Shown: positions 17,537 through 26,707 of the stretch, piece by piece | How positions within the stretch are numbered: the stretch's first letter is position 1 | How the letters are laid out: each line of letters opens with the position of its first letter | Source of the DNA: Tissierella creatinini | Lineage (GTDB): Bacteria > Bacillota > Clostridia > Tissierellales > Tissierellaceae | Assembly: GCA_005046945.1 (NCBI GenBank) | Contig: SUSS01000023.1 | Coordinates: 1-42,735, forward strand | Length of the DNA: 42,735 nucleotides | Direction: 5' to 3' | Position numbers and translations under genes: made by a program | The notes under the pieces: model-generated | The model's database searches: none | Seen by the model: the letters and a program-made list of their open reading frames with translations, nothing else | What the model was told of the DNA's origin: nothing

Positions 17537-18491
17537 CCGGCAATTTTCCCCCTATAGAATTAGGAGCTGCATCATATAATACTTCTAGATATCCACTTAA
17601 CTTATTTTCCATCTCAGTGCCTTCTATAAAAACTATATTACATAAGGGAATTGCCTTTGCAGCTACAGCTGTTGGAATAATATCTAAATTTCCAACTAAC
17701 AATGCAGCATCTTCTAGATTGCTATTTACATAGTTTACCGATTCCTTGTATTCGTCCAGAAATTTATCAAAGCTATCCTTGTGGTCTTTAAGGAAGTCGT
17801 TATTTACAATAACTACTCCTGTTACTAAAGAGCTTTCTTTATCAAGCTTACTCCACTCTTCTTCCATGCTGAATCTGATTTGTATATCATTGTTTTTTGC
17901 CTGAGCTGCTGCTATAAATGGCTGTGGCAACAATCCTATGATGTCTTCTCCCGTTGCCAAGAGGGTAGCTACTTCTGTAGATTCTGTCTTATATTCTACA
18001 AAAACATCTTTACCTACCTTAATTCCGTTTGATTCTAAAACATAATTGAGTACATGCTCAGGCGTGGTTCCTTTTCCTGTACTATAAATAGTCTTGCCCT
18101 TTAAATCCTCAAGTGTATTTAAGGCACTTCCATTTTCTACGATGTATTGTACACCTAAAGTATTTATAGCGCCTACAGAAATACCTCTCTCGGTTTTGTT
18201 ATATAAAACTGAGGCTATATTAGCAGGGATTGCTGCAACATCCAATTCTCCCTTTCCAACTGCTGCTACAATCTCATCAACAGTTGCTGAGATTGTAAAA
18301 CTATATTTATTTTTTGATTCTCCTTTTTCATTTTGATCCATAAGTTTTACTAAGCCTATAGATGTAGGCCCTTTAAGAGATGCAACTCTGATTGGCTCAG
18401 CTTCCACAGGTGCCCCAAGCTTCTGAGATGCGCATCCAAACATAAAGGATATGATTACAAATAGCAAAATTAAAAATACTGCTTTCTTCAA
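17511..18491 (-). CDS. ABC transporter substrate-binding lipoprotein, NitT/TauT type
   Basis: A 326-residue lipoprotein with signal peptide and lipobox FMFGC (Cys at about 20). The mature protein follows the NMT1/THI5-like periplasmic-binding fold: RVASLKGPTSIGLVKLMDQ, DVAAIPANIASVLYNKT, LKGKTIYSTGKGTTPEHVLNYVLESNGI. This family takes up nitrate, taurine, thiamine precursors and similar small molecules. Neighbouring azlCD hints at an organic or amino-acid-like substrate, which is only a guess. Confidence 0.9.
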   Translation of the reverse strand: MKKAVFLILLFVIISFMFGCASQKLGAPVEAEPIRVASLKGPTSIGLVKLMDQNEKGESKNKYSFTISATVDEIVAAVGKGELDVAAIPANIASVLYNKTERGISVGAINTLGVQYIVENGSALNTLEDLKGKTIYSTGKGTTPEHVLNYVLESNGIKVGKDVFVEYKTESTEVATLLATGEDIIGLLPQPFIAAAQAKNNDIQIRFSMEEEWSKLDKESSLVTGVVIVNNDFLKDHKDSFDKFLDEYKESVNYVNSNLEDAALLVGNLDIIPTAVAAKAIPLCNIVFIEGTEMENKLSGYLEVLYDAAPNSIGGKLPDEGFYYKR

Positions 18492-18525
18492 ATGTCATCC
18501 TCCATTCTCCCATGCTTAAAATAAA

Positions 18526-18559
18526 AAGAAGTACTGAGTCTAATAGCCCAGTACTTCTT
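18526..18559 (-). terminator. Terminator after the hydrogenase genes
   Basis: AAGAAGTACTG (18526-18536) pairs perfectly with CAGTACTTCTT (18549-18559). On the minus strand it is followed by TTTTTAT, separating the hydrogenase unit from the ABC/azl cluster. Confidence 0.9.
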
Positions 18560-18574
18560 AGATTAAAGTACTTT

Positions 18575-20077
18575 CTAATGTTTCAGCTCGTCATCTATTA
18601 TATCATTGTCCAAAGGAGTTTTGTATGATGACTTGTTTTTAAATTCAATAATTGCTTTTTTCACTCTATTAATAGATGCTAAGGTACCGGGTCCGGCAAT
18701 GCAACCTCCCGGACAAGCCATGCCTTCCAATAACATACCATCCTTCTTTCCTGCCTTTGCCATCCTCATAAGTTTGACGCAATCATTCAGATTTGATGCA
18801 GATTCGATGTTTATTTCCCTTGATGGATCTAGTAACTGAGCCGTTTCCTTAACCGCCTCTGCAACCCCACCGGCTATAGCATAACCTCTACCTAGGGTAG
18901 ATGCATCTTGAATTTCCCTATCTATTTCTATCTCAGATAACTCTATATTATAAGCAACAATCATACCCATTAATTCTTCAAAAGTAATAACAAAATGTAC
19001 ATAGTCCTTAACCTCTTCCCTCAAAGCCTCTAGCTTTTTAGAGATGCATGGTCCTATAAATGTGATAATAGCATCAGGATCCTTTTGTTTAATATATTTT
19101 GCTGTTTCCACCATAGGGGATGATGAATCGGATATATATTCATATTGTTCAGGAAAAAGCTTCTTAACCATCAAAGTCCATGAATTACAACAGGAGGTCC
19201 CCATAAAAGGAATTTCATCCGGTACTCTATTTATAAATTCCTTTGCTTCATGCAATGTTGTAATATCTGCACCTAAGCTAACCTCTACTACATCCTTAAA
19301 GCCCAGCTGCTTTATTCCTTCGAATATTTGAATCGGACTGGCCAAAACACCAAATTGTCCGATAAAGGATGGCGCCACCATTGCATACATATTCTTCTTG
19401 GTTTTTAAAGCCTTCACCAGCTGATAGATTTGTGATTTATCTGCAATAGCTCCGAATGGACACTGGGTTACACAGCGACCACATGCCACACATTTTTCCT
19501 CATTTATCTTAGCTCTTCCTAAGTAATCACTTTCTATTGCATCTACACCACAAACAAAGGCACAAGGCCTATGGTACTCAACTATTGCGCTATAAGGGCA
19601 AGCTTCCATACACTTACCACATTTAATACATTTGTCATTATCTATAATGGCCCTATTTTTTCCGATAGATACAGCATTAACGGGGCATACGTTTGTACAA
19701 GGATGTGCAAGACATTTTCTGCAATTATCCGTTACATTAAAAGCTCTGCTTGGACAAGCCTCACAGGCAAAGGTAATAACATTTACCAAAGGTGAAGTAA
19801 ATCTGGATTCATTTACATCCATTTCATTTATTCCGTCTGTCACCCTTGTATATTCATTCATATGCCTTGCATCAAGACCCATGGTTAATCTTAATCTCTC
19901 TTCAATAATAGCTCTTTCTCTAAATACGCTTTCTCTATATGTAGCTATTTCTCCCGGTATTAATTCATATGAAGCTCTTTCCAACTCATTGAGATCTGTC
20001 CCTTCATGTGCCATTTTAGCAATCAAGGCAAAGACCTTTCTTCTTATATTTATAAGATCAACATAGCTTTCTTTCAT
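18575..20077 (-). CDS. Monomeric [FeFe] hydrogenase with ferredoxin-like N terminus
   Basis: A 500-residue protein. The N-terminal third carries CEACPSRAFNVTDNCRKCLAHPCTNVCP, then CIKCGKCMEACP and CVACGRCVTQCP, giving two classical 4Fe-4S clusters plus extra cysteines. The C-terminal H-cluster domain keeps all three motifs: L1 as TSCCNSW (residues usually TSCCPxW), L2 as GPCISKKLEA and L3 as EGMACPGGCIAGPG. All cluster-binding cysteines are present, so it should be an active or sensory [FeFe] enzyme of the group B type seen in anaerobic Clostridia. It should be cytoplasmic, exchanging electrons with ferredoxin. No maturation genes are nearby. Confidence 0.88.
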   Translation of the reverse strand: MKESYVDLINIRRKVFALIAKMAHEGTDLNELERASYELIPGEIATYRESVFRERAIIEERLRLTMGLDARHMNEYTRVTDGINEMDVNESRFTSPLVNVITFACEACPSRAFNVTDNCRKCLAHPCTNVCPVNAVSIGKNRAIIDNDKCIKCGKCMEACPYSAIVEYHRPCAFVCGVDAIESDYLGRAKINEEKCVACGRCVTQCPFGAIADKSQIYQLVKALKTKKNMYAMVAPSFIGQFGVLASPIQIFEGIKQLGFKDVVEVSLGADITTLHEAKEFINRVPDEIPFMGTSCCNSWTLMVKKLFPEQYEYISDSSSPMVETAKYIKQKDPDAIITFIGPCISKKLEALREEVKDYVHFVITFEELMGMIVAYNIELSEIEIDREIQDASTLGRGYAIAGGVAEAVKETAQLLDPSREINIESASNLNDCVKLMRMAKAGKKDGMLLEGMACPGGCIAGPGTLASINRVKKAIIEFKNKSSYKTPLDNDIIDDELKH

Positions 20078-20110
20078 TGGTTTTTATTCCTCCGAAGTTT
20101 TTCTGTTTCT

Positions 20111-20380
20111 TTATTTCTTCTTTTTGCCCATGATTTTTTCCATAACAATCTGACCTGTTGCATTGAATATAACTTCATCATCTATTGCAACTACAGGCGC
20201 TATAGTAGCATCTGTTTTTTTGCAATAATTCATACATGAAACAGCTTCTATTTCCAGCTCTTCATCATTGTATCTTTCATTGTCTTCATCAAAAACTTCC
20301 TTCAATCCTTCAATTTGGTCCAACAAACTCATAGCTCCAAGCAAAGTACAATTAGAACCCATGCATATCTTAACTCGCAT
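20111..20380 (-). CDS. Thioredoxin-like 2Fe-2S ferredoxin (NuoE/HymA-like)
   Basis: An 89-residue protein with the four-cysteine pattern of thioredoxin-like 2Fe-2S proteins: CMGSNC near the N terminus and CMNYC at about residues 49-53. It corresponds to the C-terminal cluster domain of NuoE/HydC subunits. It lies 33 bases upstream of the hydrogenase, reads the same way, and is probably co-transcribed as its electron carrier. No flavin subunit is encoded here. Confidence 0.85.
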   Translation of the reverse strand: MRVKICMGSNCTLLGAMSLLDQIEGLKEVFDEDNERYNDEELEIEAVSCMNYCKKTDATIAPVVAIDDEVIFNATGQIVMEKIMGKKKK

Positions 20381-20464
20381 AAAAACCCTCCTATCTCTTA
20401 CTTCTATTTCATTTATACCTCATTATATAACACTGCTATGGGTTTTTCTACATGGAAATTGGCC

Positions 20465-21058
20465 CTAGTCTCCCAGTAAATCCTTCTTGAACTTCTCATA
20501 CTCCTTTAGAGTGGTTACTTGGGTCCCGTCTTCCAAGATAAATGTTGGAACACTTTCGATATCATATACTGATATTAGGTTTTTGGCTTCTTCCATAAAC
20601 TCATCAAAGTTGCCCCCATCTATACATCTATTCATCTCTGCAATATTGAGTCCGGCAGCTAAGCCAATATCATTAATAACCTTGGGATCAGCTAGATTTT
20701 TGAAATCCTCAAATATTGCCTTGTAAGCCTCCCTTCCGAATTCGAAGAACTTATCTTCTTTCTTAGCATAAAGAGATGCCTTATGAAGCCTATGAGTATT
20801 GGATTTCTTTACCTTGTTGTTGTAAACCAAACCATATTCTGAGCCAAGTCTCATAATTCTCTTATAGCTTTCTTCAATTTTGTTCATTGGATATTGGTCT
20901 GAAAAATCATAACCCTCAGCAGGAGCATCCGGCTCTAATTCATAAGGATAGTATTCAAAATGGACATCCGGATTCTCTTTTCTTAATCTATCTGCTATTG
21001 ATAAACCTATATAACAAAATGGACATGCAAAATCTGAGAATACTTTTATAGTAGTCAC
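20465..21058 (-). CDS. DsbA family (FrnE-like) oxidoreductase
   Basis: About 197 residues from the GTG at 21058, chosen because GGAG precedes it at good spacing and the protein then begins VTTIKVFSDFACPFCYIG. An upstream extension to 21106 is possible in frame but has no binding site. The CPFC active site, the central helical insert and the C-terminal SVPTFIL (cis-Pro loop) identify a DsbA-like, cytoplasmic FrnE/2-hydroxychromene isomerase-type protein. No signal peptide is present. It is probably involved in thiol redox chemistry; substrate unknown. Confidence 0.88.
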   Translation of the reverse strand: MTTIKVFSDFACPFCYIGLSIADRLRKENPDVHFEYYPYELEPDAPAEGYDFSDQYPMNKIEESYKRIMRLGSEYGLVYNNKVKKSNTHRLHKASLYAKKEDKFFEFGREAYKAIFEDFKNLADPKVINDIGLAAGLNIAEMNRCIDGGNFDEFMEEAKNLISVYDIESVPTFILEDGTQVTTLKEYEKFKKDLLGD

Positions 21059-21141
21059 GTTATCACTCCAATCACTGTTTTGTATTAGTAATACCCTAAT
21101 GGGCAAATAATTAACCTCGAAAAATAAGATAAGGAGAGGGG

Positions 21142-21212
21142 AACAAAAGGGTCGGTTCCTTTTGTTACTTTATAATATAAAACAGGGGACAGTCTAGCTC
21201 TCTCCCCTGTTT
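21142..21212 (-). terminator. Two consecutive hairpins downstream of the RHH gene
   Basis: AAACAGGGGA (21180-21189) pairs with TCCCCTGTTT (21203-21212), followed on the minus strand by a TA-rich run. A second stem, AACAAAAGG/CCTTTTGTT, lies at about 21142-21166. Together they close the SPFH-RHH operon. Confidence 0.75.
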
Positions 21213-21222
21213 GGTATTAACT

Positions 21223-21387
21223 TTACATCTTGCCTTTTTTATGCTCTTTTACGCATTCAGTCAAAAGATACTCTATTTGCCCATTAATAGACCTAAATTC
21301 ATCCTCTGACCACTGTGCTATATCTTGCCATAGGGATGATGACAGTCTTAATAGGATTTGTTTTTTTTCCTTGTCCTTCTTCTCCAT
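21223..21387 (-). CDS. Arc/MetJ-type ribbon-helix-helix protein
   Basis: A 54-residue protein, MEKKDKEKKQILLRLSSSLW at its start, with the pattern of ribbon-helix-helix DNA-binding proteins. A basic strand ILLRLSSSLWQDIAQWSEDEFRS is followed by a helix SINGQIEYLLTECVKEH. AGGTGG lies 7 bases upstream of the ATG. It begins 17 bases after the SPFH gene on the same strand, so both likely form one operon. This small gene is often found beside SPFH proteins in Firmicutes (from memory); its DNA target is not known. Confidence 0.85.
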   Translation of the reverse strand: MEKKDKEKKQILLRLSSSLWQDIAQWSEDEFRSINGQIEYLLTECVKEHKKGKM

Positions 21388-21403
21388 TCATCATCCACCT
21401 TTC

Positions 21404-22411
21404 TTAATAAATTGACCCGCTGTTTACAATTGGTTGAGGATCTTTATTTCCACAAAGGACCACAAGCAGGTTACTTACCATTGCTGCCTTTCTTTCCTCA
21501 TCAAGATTGACTATGTCTTTCTCATTTAGCATTGCCAAGGCCATATCTACCATTCCTACAGCCCCTTCGACTATCATCTGTCTGGCATCGATAATAGCAG
21601 AAGCCTGTTGCCTTTGAAGCATGGCAGAGGCAATTTCAGGGGCATAGGCTAAATGGGTAATTCTTGCTTCCATTATTTCTAAGCCTGCTATTTCTACACG
21701 AGATTGAATTTCCATCTTTAATTTGTCGGCTACCTCTTGGCTGCTGCCTCTTAAGGATTTCTCATTATCTTCTCCGGGACTGTCATAAGGGTAGATCCTA
21801 GTTATGTCCCTAAGGGCCGAGTCCGTCTGTATTGATAAATACTCTGTATAGTTGTCAACATTGAATACAGCCTTGGCTGTGTTTACAACCTTCCATATAA
21901 CCACTACGCCAATAATAATGGGGTTACCTAATTGGTCATTTATCTTTTGCTTATCATTATTTAAAGTCATTGCTTTAAGAGATATTTTTTTCTTTTTCAT
22001 AGCCGGTATACTTACTTCAGTACCTCCTACCTTAACACTTTCAATAACCCCTAATTTCCCGGTTGAGGTTTCTTTACCTGCCGGATTCGCAGAGGATACA
22101 AATGGATTCACAAAGAAAAATCCTTCTCCCTTAAGGGTACCCACATATTTACCGAACAAGGTTAATACCAGAGCCTCATTGGGCTTTAATATTTTCAGTC
22201 CTGCAACCATTATAGGTCCAATAATAGCGGTATATAGAAGACCTCCAATAGCCAGAACAAGCCCAAGGGCTCCACCATTCCTAATACCATAGATAAAGGC
22301 AAAGATACCTGCAATCATCAGTATAATATTTAAGACTAGTGCAACCATTCCACTGGTGTGCTTTGCCAGAAATTCTTCATTGATTACATGCTTATTATCT
22401 TGAATAGACAT
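21404..22411 (-). CDS. SPFH/Band 7 domain membrane protein
   Basis: A 335-residue protein. Two membrane helices (about 25-48 and 50-75) precede a band-7 domain that starts at [30 protein letters not shown]. It includes [17 protein letters not shown] and the coiled region [43 protein letters not shown]. Proteins of this group form membrane scaffolds resembling flotillin/prohibitin. It is co-operonic with the RHH gene downstream. Confidence 0.92.
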   Translation of the reverse strand: MSIQDNKHVINEEFLAKHTSGMVALVLNIILMIAGIFAFIYGIRNGGALGLVLAIGGLLYTAIIGPIMVAGLKILKPNEALVLTLFGKYVGTLKGEGFFFVNPFVSSANPAGKETSTGKLGVIESVKVGGTEVSIPAMKKKKISLKAMTLNNDKQKINDQLGNPIIIGVVVIWKVVNTAKAVFNVDNYTEYLSIQTDSALRDITRIYPYDSPGEDNEKSLRGSSQEVADKLKMEIQSRVEIAGLEIMEARITHLAYAPEIASAMLQRQQASAIIDARQMIVEGAVGMVDMALAMLNEKDIVNLDEERKAAMVSNLLVVLCGNKDPQPIVNSGSIY

Positions 22412-22523
22412 AATAATCCTCCTTTAAAATAAGTACTTTTACGTTCATGATACTATTTTGATATCATTTTGTTATTATATCTATATCCAATTTACTTAAT
22501 GCTAAACACATTTTTAAAAATAA

Positions 22524-22565
22524 AAGAACGGCTCCTTTGTTTCCTAACTGAAACCAAAAGAACCG
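22524..22565 (-). terminator. Terminator of the SNF2 helicase gene
   Basis: On the minus strand CGGTTCTTTTGGTTTC pairs (with a bulge and G-U pairs) with GAAACAAAGGAGCCG and is followed by TTCTTTTATTTTT. Confidence 0.8.
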
Positions 22566-22576
22566 CCTTGGCTGTT

Positions 22577-25500
22577 TCACTCGAATAGAGACATCAATTC
22601 CTCTTCACTTAACTTAGATACAAGGGTTTCTCCTTCTTGGATTACCTTGTCTATGATTTCCTTCTTCTGCTCTTGAAGCTGGAATATCTTCTCCTCTATA
22701 GTCCCCTTAGTAATAAGCTTAATGACCTGAACCCTATTTTCCTGACCTATTCTATGGGCCCTATCCGTTGCTTGGTCTTCTACTGCCGGATTCCACCAAG
22801 GGTCATAATGAATTACCATATCTGCTGATGTAAGGTTTAAACCTGTTCCTCCTGCTTTTAGGGATATCAAGAATACATCCCCCTGGCCATGGTTGAAACT
22901 TCGGACCAATTCTCCCCTATCAAGCATAGGTGTGGCCCCATCTAAATACATGCAGTTGATTCCATTACCCTCCAGGGTATTCCTTATTTTTTGAAGCATA
23001 GATGTAAATTGGGAAAATATCAATAACCTATGGCCCCCGTTTTTACTTTCTTGCACTATTTCTACTAGGGAATCCAGCTTACCGCTTTCTCCTTCGTAAT
23101 CCTCTAGGAATATTCCGGGGTGGCAGCAAAGCTGTCTTAATCTGGTAAGCCCTGCTAATATCTTAATATGGCTCCTATTATAGCCTTTTTGGTGGATTTC
23201 TTCTGCTATTTCCCCTTTAATGGCTTGAAGATATGCTAAATACAGTTTTTTCTGCTCATCTGTCATATCTACCACTAACTTTTGCTCAATCTTATCCGGA
23301 AGCTCCTTTAGAACCTCTTTCTTAAGCCTTCTCAAGATAAAAGGTCTAATATGGTTATTTAAATCCTTTAACTTAGAATTATCATGGTCTTTAGTAATCG
23401 GCCTCTCATATTTAACCACAAATTTGCTGTTGGAATGAAGGTATCCCGGCATCAGATAATCGAATATAGACCATAGCTCTGATAAGGAGTTTTCCATAGG
23501 GGTTCCTGTCAATGCAAAATACTGTTTTGCATTGATATTCTTTACAGCTCTGGCATTCATAGACCCATGGTTCTTAATATGCTGGGCTTCATCCAGTATG
23601 CAGTGTTCAAAAACAAAGGCTTGATACTCCTCTATGTCCCTTCTCATTAGAGGATAGGAAGTGATTATCAGATCATAATTTCCAAGACCTTTTATTAGCT
23701 CATCCCTTTCCGGCTTAGTACCGGAGATAACCAGGGTCTTTAAGGATGGAGCAAACTTCTTTGCTTCTTCTTCCCAATTATATACTAAAGATGTAGGAAC
23801 TACTACTATACTGGACCCTACCCCTTCTTCCTTTTCCGACAAAAGAAAGGCCAGCACTTGAAGCGTCTTTCCAAGTCCCATTTCATCGGCTAATATCCCT
23901 CCAAACCCATATTTAGATAAGGTCTTAAGCCATCTGTAGCCGAATACTTGATAATCCCTTAAATGTGCATTAAGCCCTTTAGGTAAGGTGAATTCCATAT
24001 CCTCAGGGTCCTTAATATCCCTCACTAGTTTCTTAAAGTCAATATTCTTTTTGATAAAGTCCATTTCCTTGTCGGTTAAGAATTTATCTAGATATATAGA
24101 CCTATATTTCGGAATCTTTATCGTTCCATCCTGAAATTTTCCTAAAGAAATATCAAGATAGTCCATCATCTCAACTATACTTTCTAATTCACTGTCTTCC
24201 AAGGATAGGAAAGACCCATCCTTTAGCTTATAATATCTCTTTTTAAGGTTAAAGGCATTGAGTATATTGGAAAGTTCTGATACGTCGATTCCATCTATAT
24301 TGAAGGAAAATTCCAGCATATCTAAGTTATTATCTAATCTTAATCCACCATAAAAGCTCTTTGATTCCATAAGGCCTATTTTCTTAAAGCTATCGGAATA
24401 GAATATATCGGCATACTTCTGTAACTGAGGAACTATGTCGTTGATAAAGTCAAAAATAAGCTCTTCTTCTTCTAGGAAAAACCTTCCGTCGGCTACCTTG
24501 AAATCACTCTGCTCTAAAAGCCTCATTATAAGTCCTTCAGTCTCAATATCCCTAAGGAGTATTCTATCCGGATCTTTTCTTGGTGGATTGGAGGAAAAAG
24601 GATTGATTTCAATGTCCTCATAGTTAAAGATTACAGTTCCATAAATCACATCAACTATCCTATCAAAGTATATGGTCGTATAAAGGTTAGGACTATAGAT
24701 AGAGCTCTCAATCTTTTCATTTACCATAAGCTTGGAATTCTTCCTTATTAGGGGAAGCACTTCAGAAATAAAGGTTTCCTTTAAGTCATTCTTAATCCTT
24801 ATGTTCTTTACTTCCTTGCTAGCCATCTCCTCAAGGATTGGCATATAAGTTTTCATCTGTTCGGTAGTTAGCCTATATACCTTCCCATCATAGAAGAAGT
24901 ACTTACCGCTTGAGCTTATAGGTCCTTGGCCGGGCTCCAAGACCATATTTAGAATCAGGTCCCCTTCCTTTTCCTCTAAGCCGAAATTTAGCTCTAACTT
25001 TTCATCTGTAATCTCAATATCGTTGAAAATACTCCCATCTATATCCACATTAAATTTTCTACCAATCATCAAATCGAAGAACTTTTCCTCAGTAAGGGAG
25101 GTAAGTCTAAGCTTCTTACTGGAAAACATACTACTACCACCATTGTAATACATACTACTAAACTCATGATTCTCATATAAAAGTTTTAAGAATTCAATTA
25201 AGGGTTGATCTTCCCTTTTGAAGCAATGTATTACTGGGGAAAAAATGAAGTTCTTGCTGAATTCGTTGTCCCTCTTATCAATTAGATTGGATAGAAATTT
25301 CCCCAAGCTTTTAACCACATATAGTTTCTCTTCACCAATTCTAAGGCTAATATATGATTCTGCCTGATACCTTTCGAAATTCACCTCAAGATTCACAGGT
25401 ATAAGGCCAAAGTCCCTCGATTCCCTATAGCTCTGTAGAATATTTTTAAGGTCTCCCTCGCTCTTCTTATTTTGAAGCCTTCCGCTTCTATCTATTTCCC

Positions 25501-25777
25501 TTATATTCAACAAAAAAGCTACTATATGCTTACAGTCACCTGAAAATTTGTGAAAGGCAGGGCAATTACAGGACGTATTAGTAATATCTCCATAATTATT
25601 AAAGGTAACATTTGGCTCATAAATTTCAGCCCCCTGAACCTTACCTACGAAATAATCACGGCTTTGATTTACCCTTACTTCCTTTACCTTTCCCCCATTA
25701 AAATAATTCTTCCCTTTGACATATGTTTCATAAAGAGCTACCCTATCTATTAGAATATTATCGCTTATCTTTAACAT
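22577..25777 (-). CDS. SWIM zinc-finger SNF2-family DNA/RNA helicase
   Basis: A 1066-residue bacterial SNF2 protein. The N terminus carries a SWIM zinc-binding motif (CNCPAFHKFSGDCKHIVAFLL, about 73-92) followed by the SNF2-associated bacterial domain. The motor has GGILADEMGLGKTLQ (motif I), VFEHCILDEAQHIKN (motif II, DEAQ), TGTPMENSLSELWS (motif III) and, in the second lobe, LKAGGTGLNLTSADMV and QATDRAHRIGQ (motifs V and VI). Full length for the family. It is probably a DNA translocase for nucleoprotein remodelling. It is a stand-alone gene, so a defence role is not indicated. Confidence 0.95.
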   Translation of the reverse strand: MLKISDNILIDRVALYETYVKGKNYFNGGKVKEVRVNQSRDYFVGKVQGAEIYEPNVTFNNYGDITNTSCNCPAFHKFSGDCKHIVAFLLNIREIDRSGRLQNKKSEGDLKNILQSYRESRDFGLIPVNLEVNFERYQAESYISLRIGEEKLYVVKSLGKFLSNLIDKRDNEFSKNFIFSPVIHCFKREDQPLIEFLKLLYENHEFSSMYYNGGSSMFSSKKLRLTSLTEEKFFDLMIGRKFNVDIDGSIFNDIEITDEKLELNFGLEEKEGDLILNMVLEPGQGPISSSGKYFFYDGKVYRLTTEQMKTYMPILEEMASKEVKNIRIKNDLKETFISEVLPLIRKNSKLMVNEKIESSIYSPNLYTTIYFDRIVDVIYGTVIFNYEDIEINPFSSNPPRKDPDRILLRDIETEGLIMRLLEQSDFKVADGRFFLEEEELIFDFINDIVPQLQKYADIFYSDSFKKIGLMESKSFYGGLRLDNNLDMLEFSFNIDGIDVSELSNILNAFNLKKRYYKLKDGSFLSLEDSELESIVEMMDYLDISLGKFQDGTIKIPKYRSIYLDKFLTDKEMDFIKKNIDFKKLVRDIKDPEDMEFTLPKGLNAHLRDYQVFGYRWLKTLSKYGFGGILADEMGLGKTLQVLAFLLSEKEEGVGSSIVVVPTSLVYNWEEEAKKFAPSLKTLVISGTKPERDELIKGLGNYDLIITSYPLMRRDIEEYQAFVFEHCILDEAQHIKNHGSMNARAVKNINAKQYFALTGTPMENSLSELWSIFDYLMPGYLHSNSKFVVKYERPITKDHDNSKLKDLNNHIRPFILRRLKKEVLKELPDKIEQKLVVDMTDEQKKLYLAYLQAIKGEIAEEIHQKGYNRSHIKILAGLTRLRQLCCHPGIFLEDYEGESGKLDSLVEIVQESKNGGHRLLIFSQFTSMLQKIRNTLEGNGINCMYLDGATPMLDRGELVRSFNHGQGDVFLISLKAGGTGLNLTSADMVIHYDPWWNPAVEDQATDRAHRIGQENRVQVIKLITKGTIEEKIFQLQEQKKEIIDKVIQEGETLVSKLSEEELMSLFE

Positions 25778-25904
25778 TTTTCACCACCACTAAAAATGAT
25801 TATCATATCATTATACACCTTTTAAGCTTTCATATCAATTAAGCCATAGTTAATATTATTTTAAAGAAATATGTAGTCTTAAGGAGATAAGCATGCAAAT
25901 TTGT

Positions 25905-25932
25905 TTGATAAAGTAGAAAAATGCTGTATAAT
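25905..25932 (+). promoter_or_regulatory. Promoter of xpt
   Basis: TTGATA (25905-25910), 16 bases, TATAAT (25927-25932). The expected 5' untranslated region is only about 25 nt, too short for a purine riboswitch. Confidence 0.75.
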
Positions 25933-25963
25933 AGATTTAACATATTTTAAGGAGTTTTTGATA

Positions 25964-26542
25964 ATGAAGTTATTAAAAGATAAGATAATCGAATGCGGTA
26001 AGATTACTGATGGAAGGATTTTACGTGTAGAAAACTTTATAAATCATCAAATGGACATAAAGCTCTTCAATGAAATGGGAAAAGAATTTAAAAATAGATT
26101 TTCGGATACTAAAATAGATAAGATACTTACCATAGAAACATCGGGAATAGGGATTGCAGCCATAGTAGCCCAACATTTTGATTGTATTCCGGTGGTATTT
26201 GCCAGGAAGTTTCCTTCAGCCATAATCTCGGAAGATACTTATAATTACGAGGTCCATTCCTTTACGAAGAATATTACCCATATGGTTAGGGTGGACAAGG
26301 AGTTCCTAAAAGAAGGAGAAAACATCCTTATAATTGATGATTTCCTTGCAAGTGGAGCCGCTGCAGTAGGGCTTATAAATATAGTAAGGCAAGCTAAGGC
26401 AAATCCAATTGGAATGGGAATTATAATCGAAAAGGGCTTCCAAGGCGGAAGAAAGGTAATTGAAGACCTAGGGGTAAGAGTAGAGTCCCTAGCTATAATC
26501 GACCATTTTGAAGATGGAAAAGTAGTTTTCAAAGATAGGTAA
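25964..26542 (+). CDS. xpt: Xanthine phosphoribosyltransferase
   Basis: 192 residues from the ATG at 25964, which has AAGGAG 9 bases upstream. An earlier in-frame ATG at 25901 overlaps the promoter and is unlikely. The protein starts [20 protein letters not shown], has the PRPP-binding segment [15 protein letters not shown] and the family's EKGFQGGRK near the C terminus. It salvages xanthine to XMP. It is about the size of Bacillus Xpt (194). Unlike many Firmicute xpt genes it has no visible riboswitch and no adjacent pbuX. Confidence 0.94.
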   Translation: MKLLKDKIIECGKITDGRILRVENFINHQMDIKLFNEMGKEFKNRFSDTKIDKILTIETSGIGIAAIVAQHFDCIPVVFARKFPSAIISEDTYNYEVHSFTKNITHMVRVDKEFLKEGENILIIDDFLASGAAAVGLINIVRQAKANPIGMGIIIEKGFQGGRKVIEDLGVRVESLAIIDHFEDGKVVFKDR

Positions 26543-26660
26543 GAAGTAAGAGGTAAGAACTAAGAGTGAACGATGTTGTTGTCATTCCGAGCTTCGAGGA
26601 ATCTCGGGTTTGCTTCTAGGGCTAGACCCGAAGAATTATAAACTGTGAACTGTGAATTAA
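26543..26660. repeat. REP-like non-coding tract after xpt
   Basis: Short direct repeats (TAAGAAGTAAGAGGTAAGAAC; AACTGTGAACTGTGAATT) surround GTCATTCCGAGCTTCGAGGA, a motif style often seen in dispersed intergenic repeats. Only one copy is in the window, so dispersal is not shown here. No ORF or known RNA was recognised. Confidence 0.4.
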
Positions 26661-26685
26661 AAAACCCGAGATGTCTCGGGTTTTT
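26661..26685. terminator. Bidirectional terminator between xpt and ftcD
   Basis: AAAACCCGAGA (26661-26671), TG, TCTCGGGTTTT (26674-26684): a perfect hairpin with T/A runs on both sides, between converging genes. Confidence 0.92.
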
Positions 26686-26707
26686 GTCATGTTAAAGTAG
26701 TGCGACT

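Noticed and set aside
22577-25777. SNF2 helicase as part of a defence island
   Set aside because: No nuclease, methylase or other defence partner is adjacent; the SWIM/SNF2 type is common as a single housekeeping gene.
25864-25963. Purine riboswitch in front of xpt
   Set aside because: The promoter at 25905-25932 leaves only about 25 nt of leader, and no three-way-junction motif is visible.
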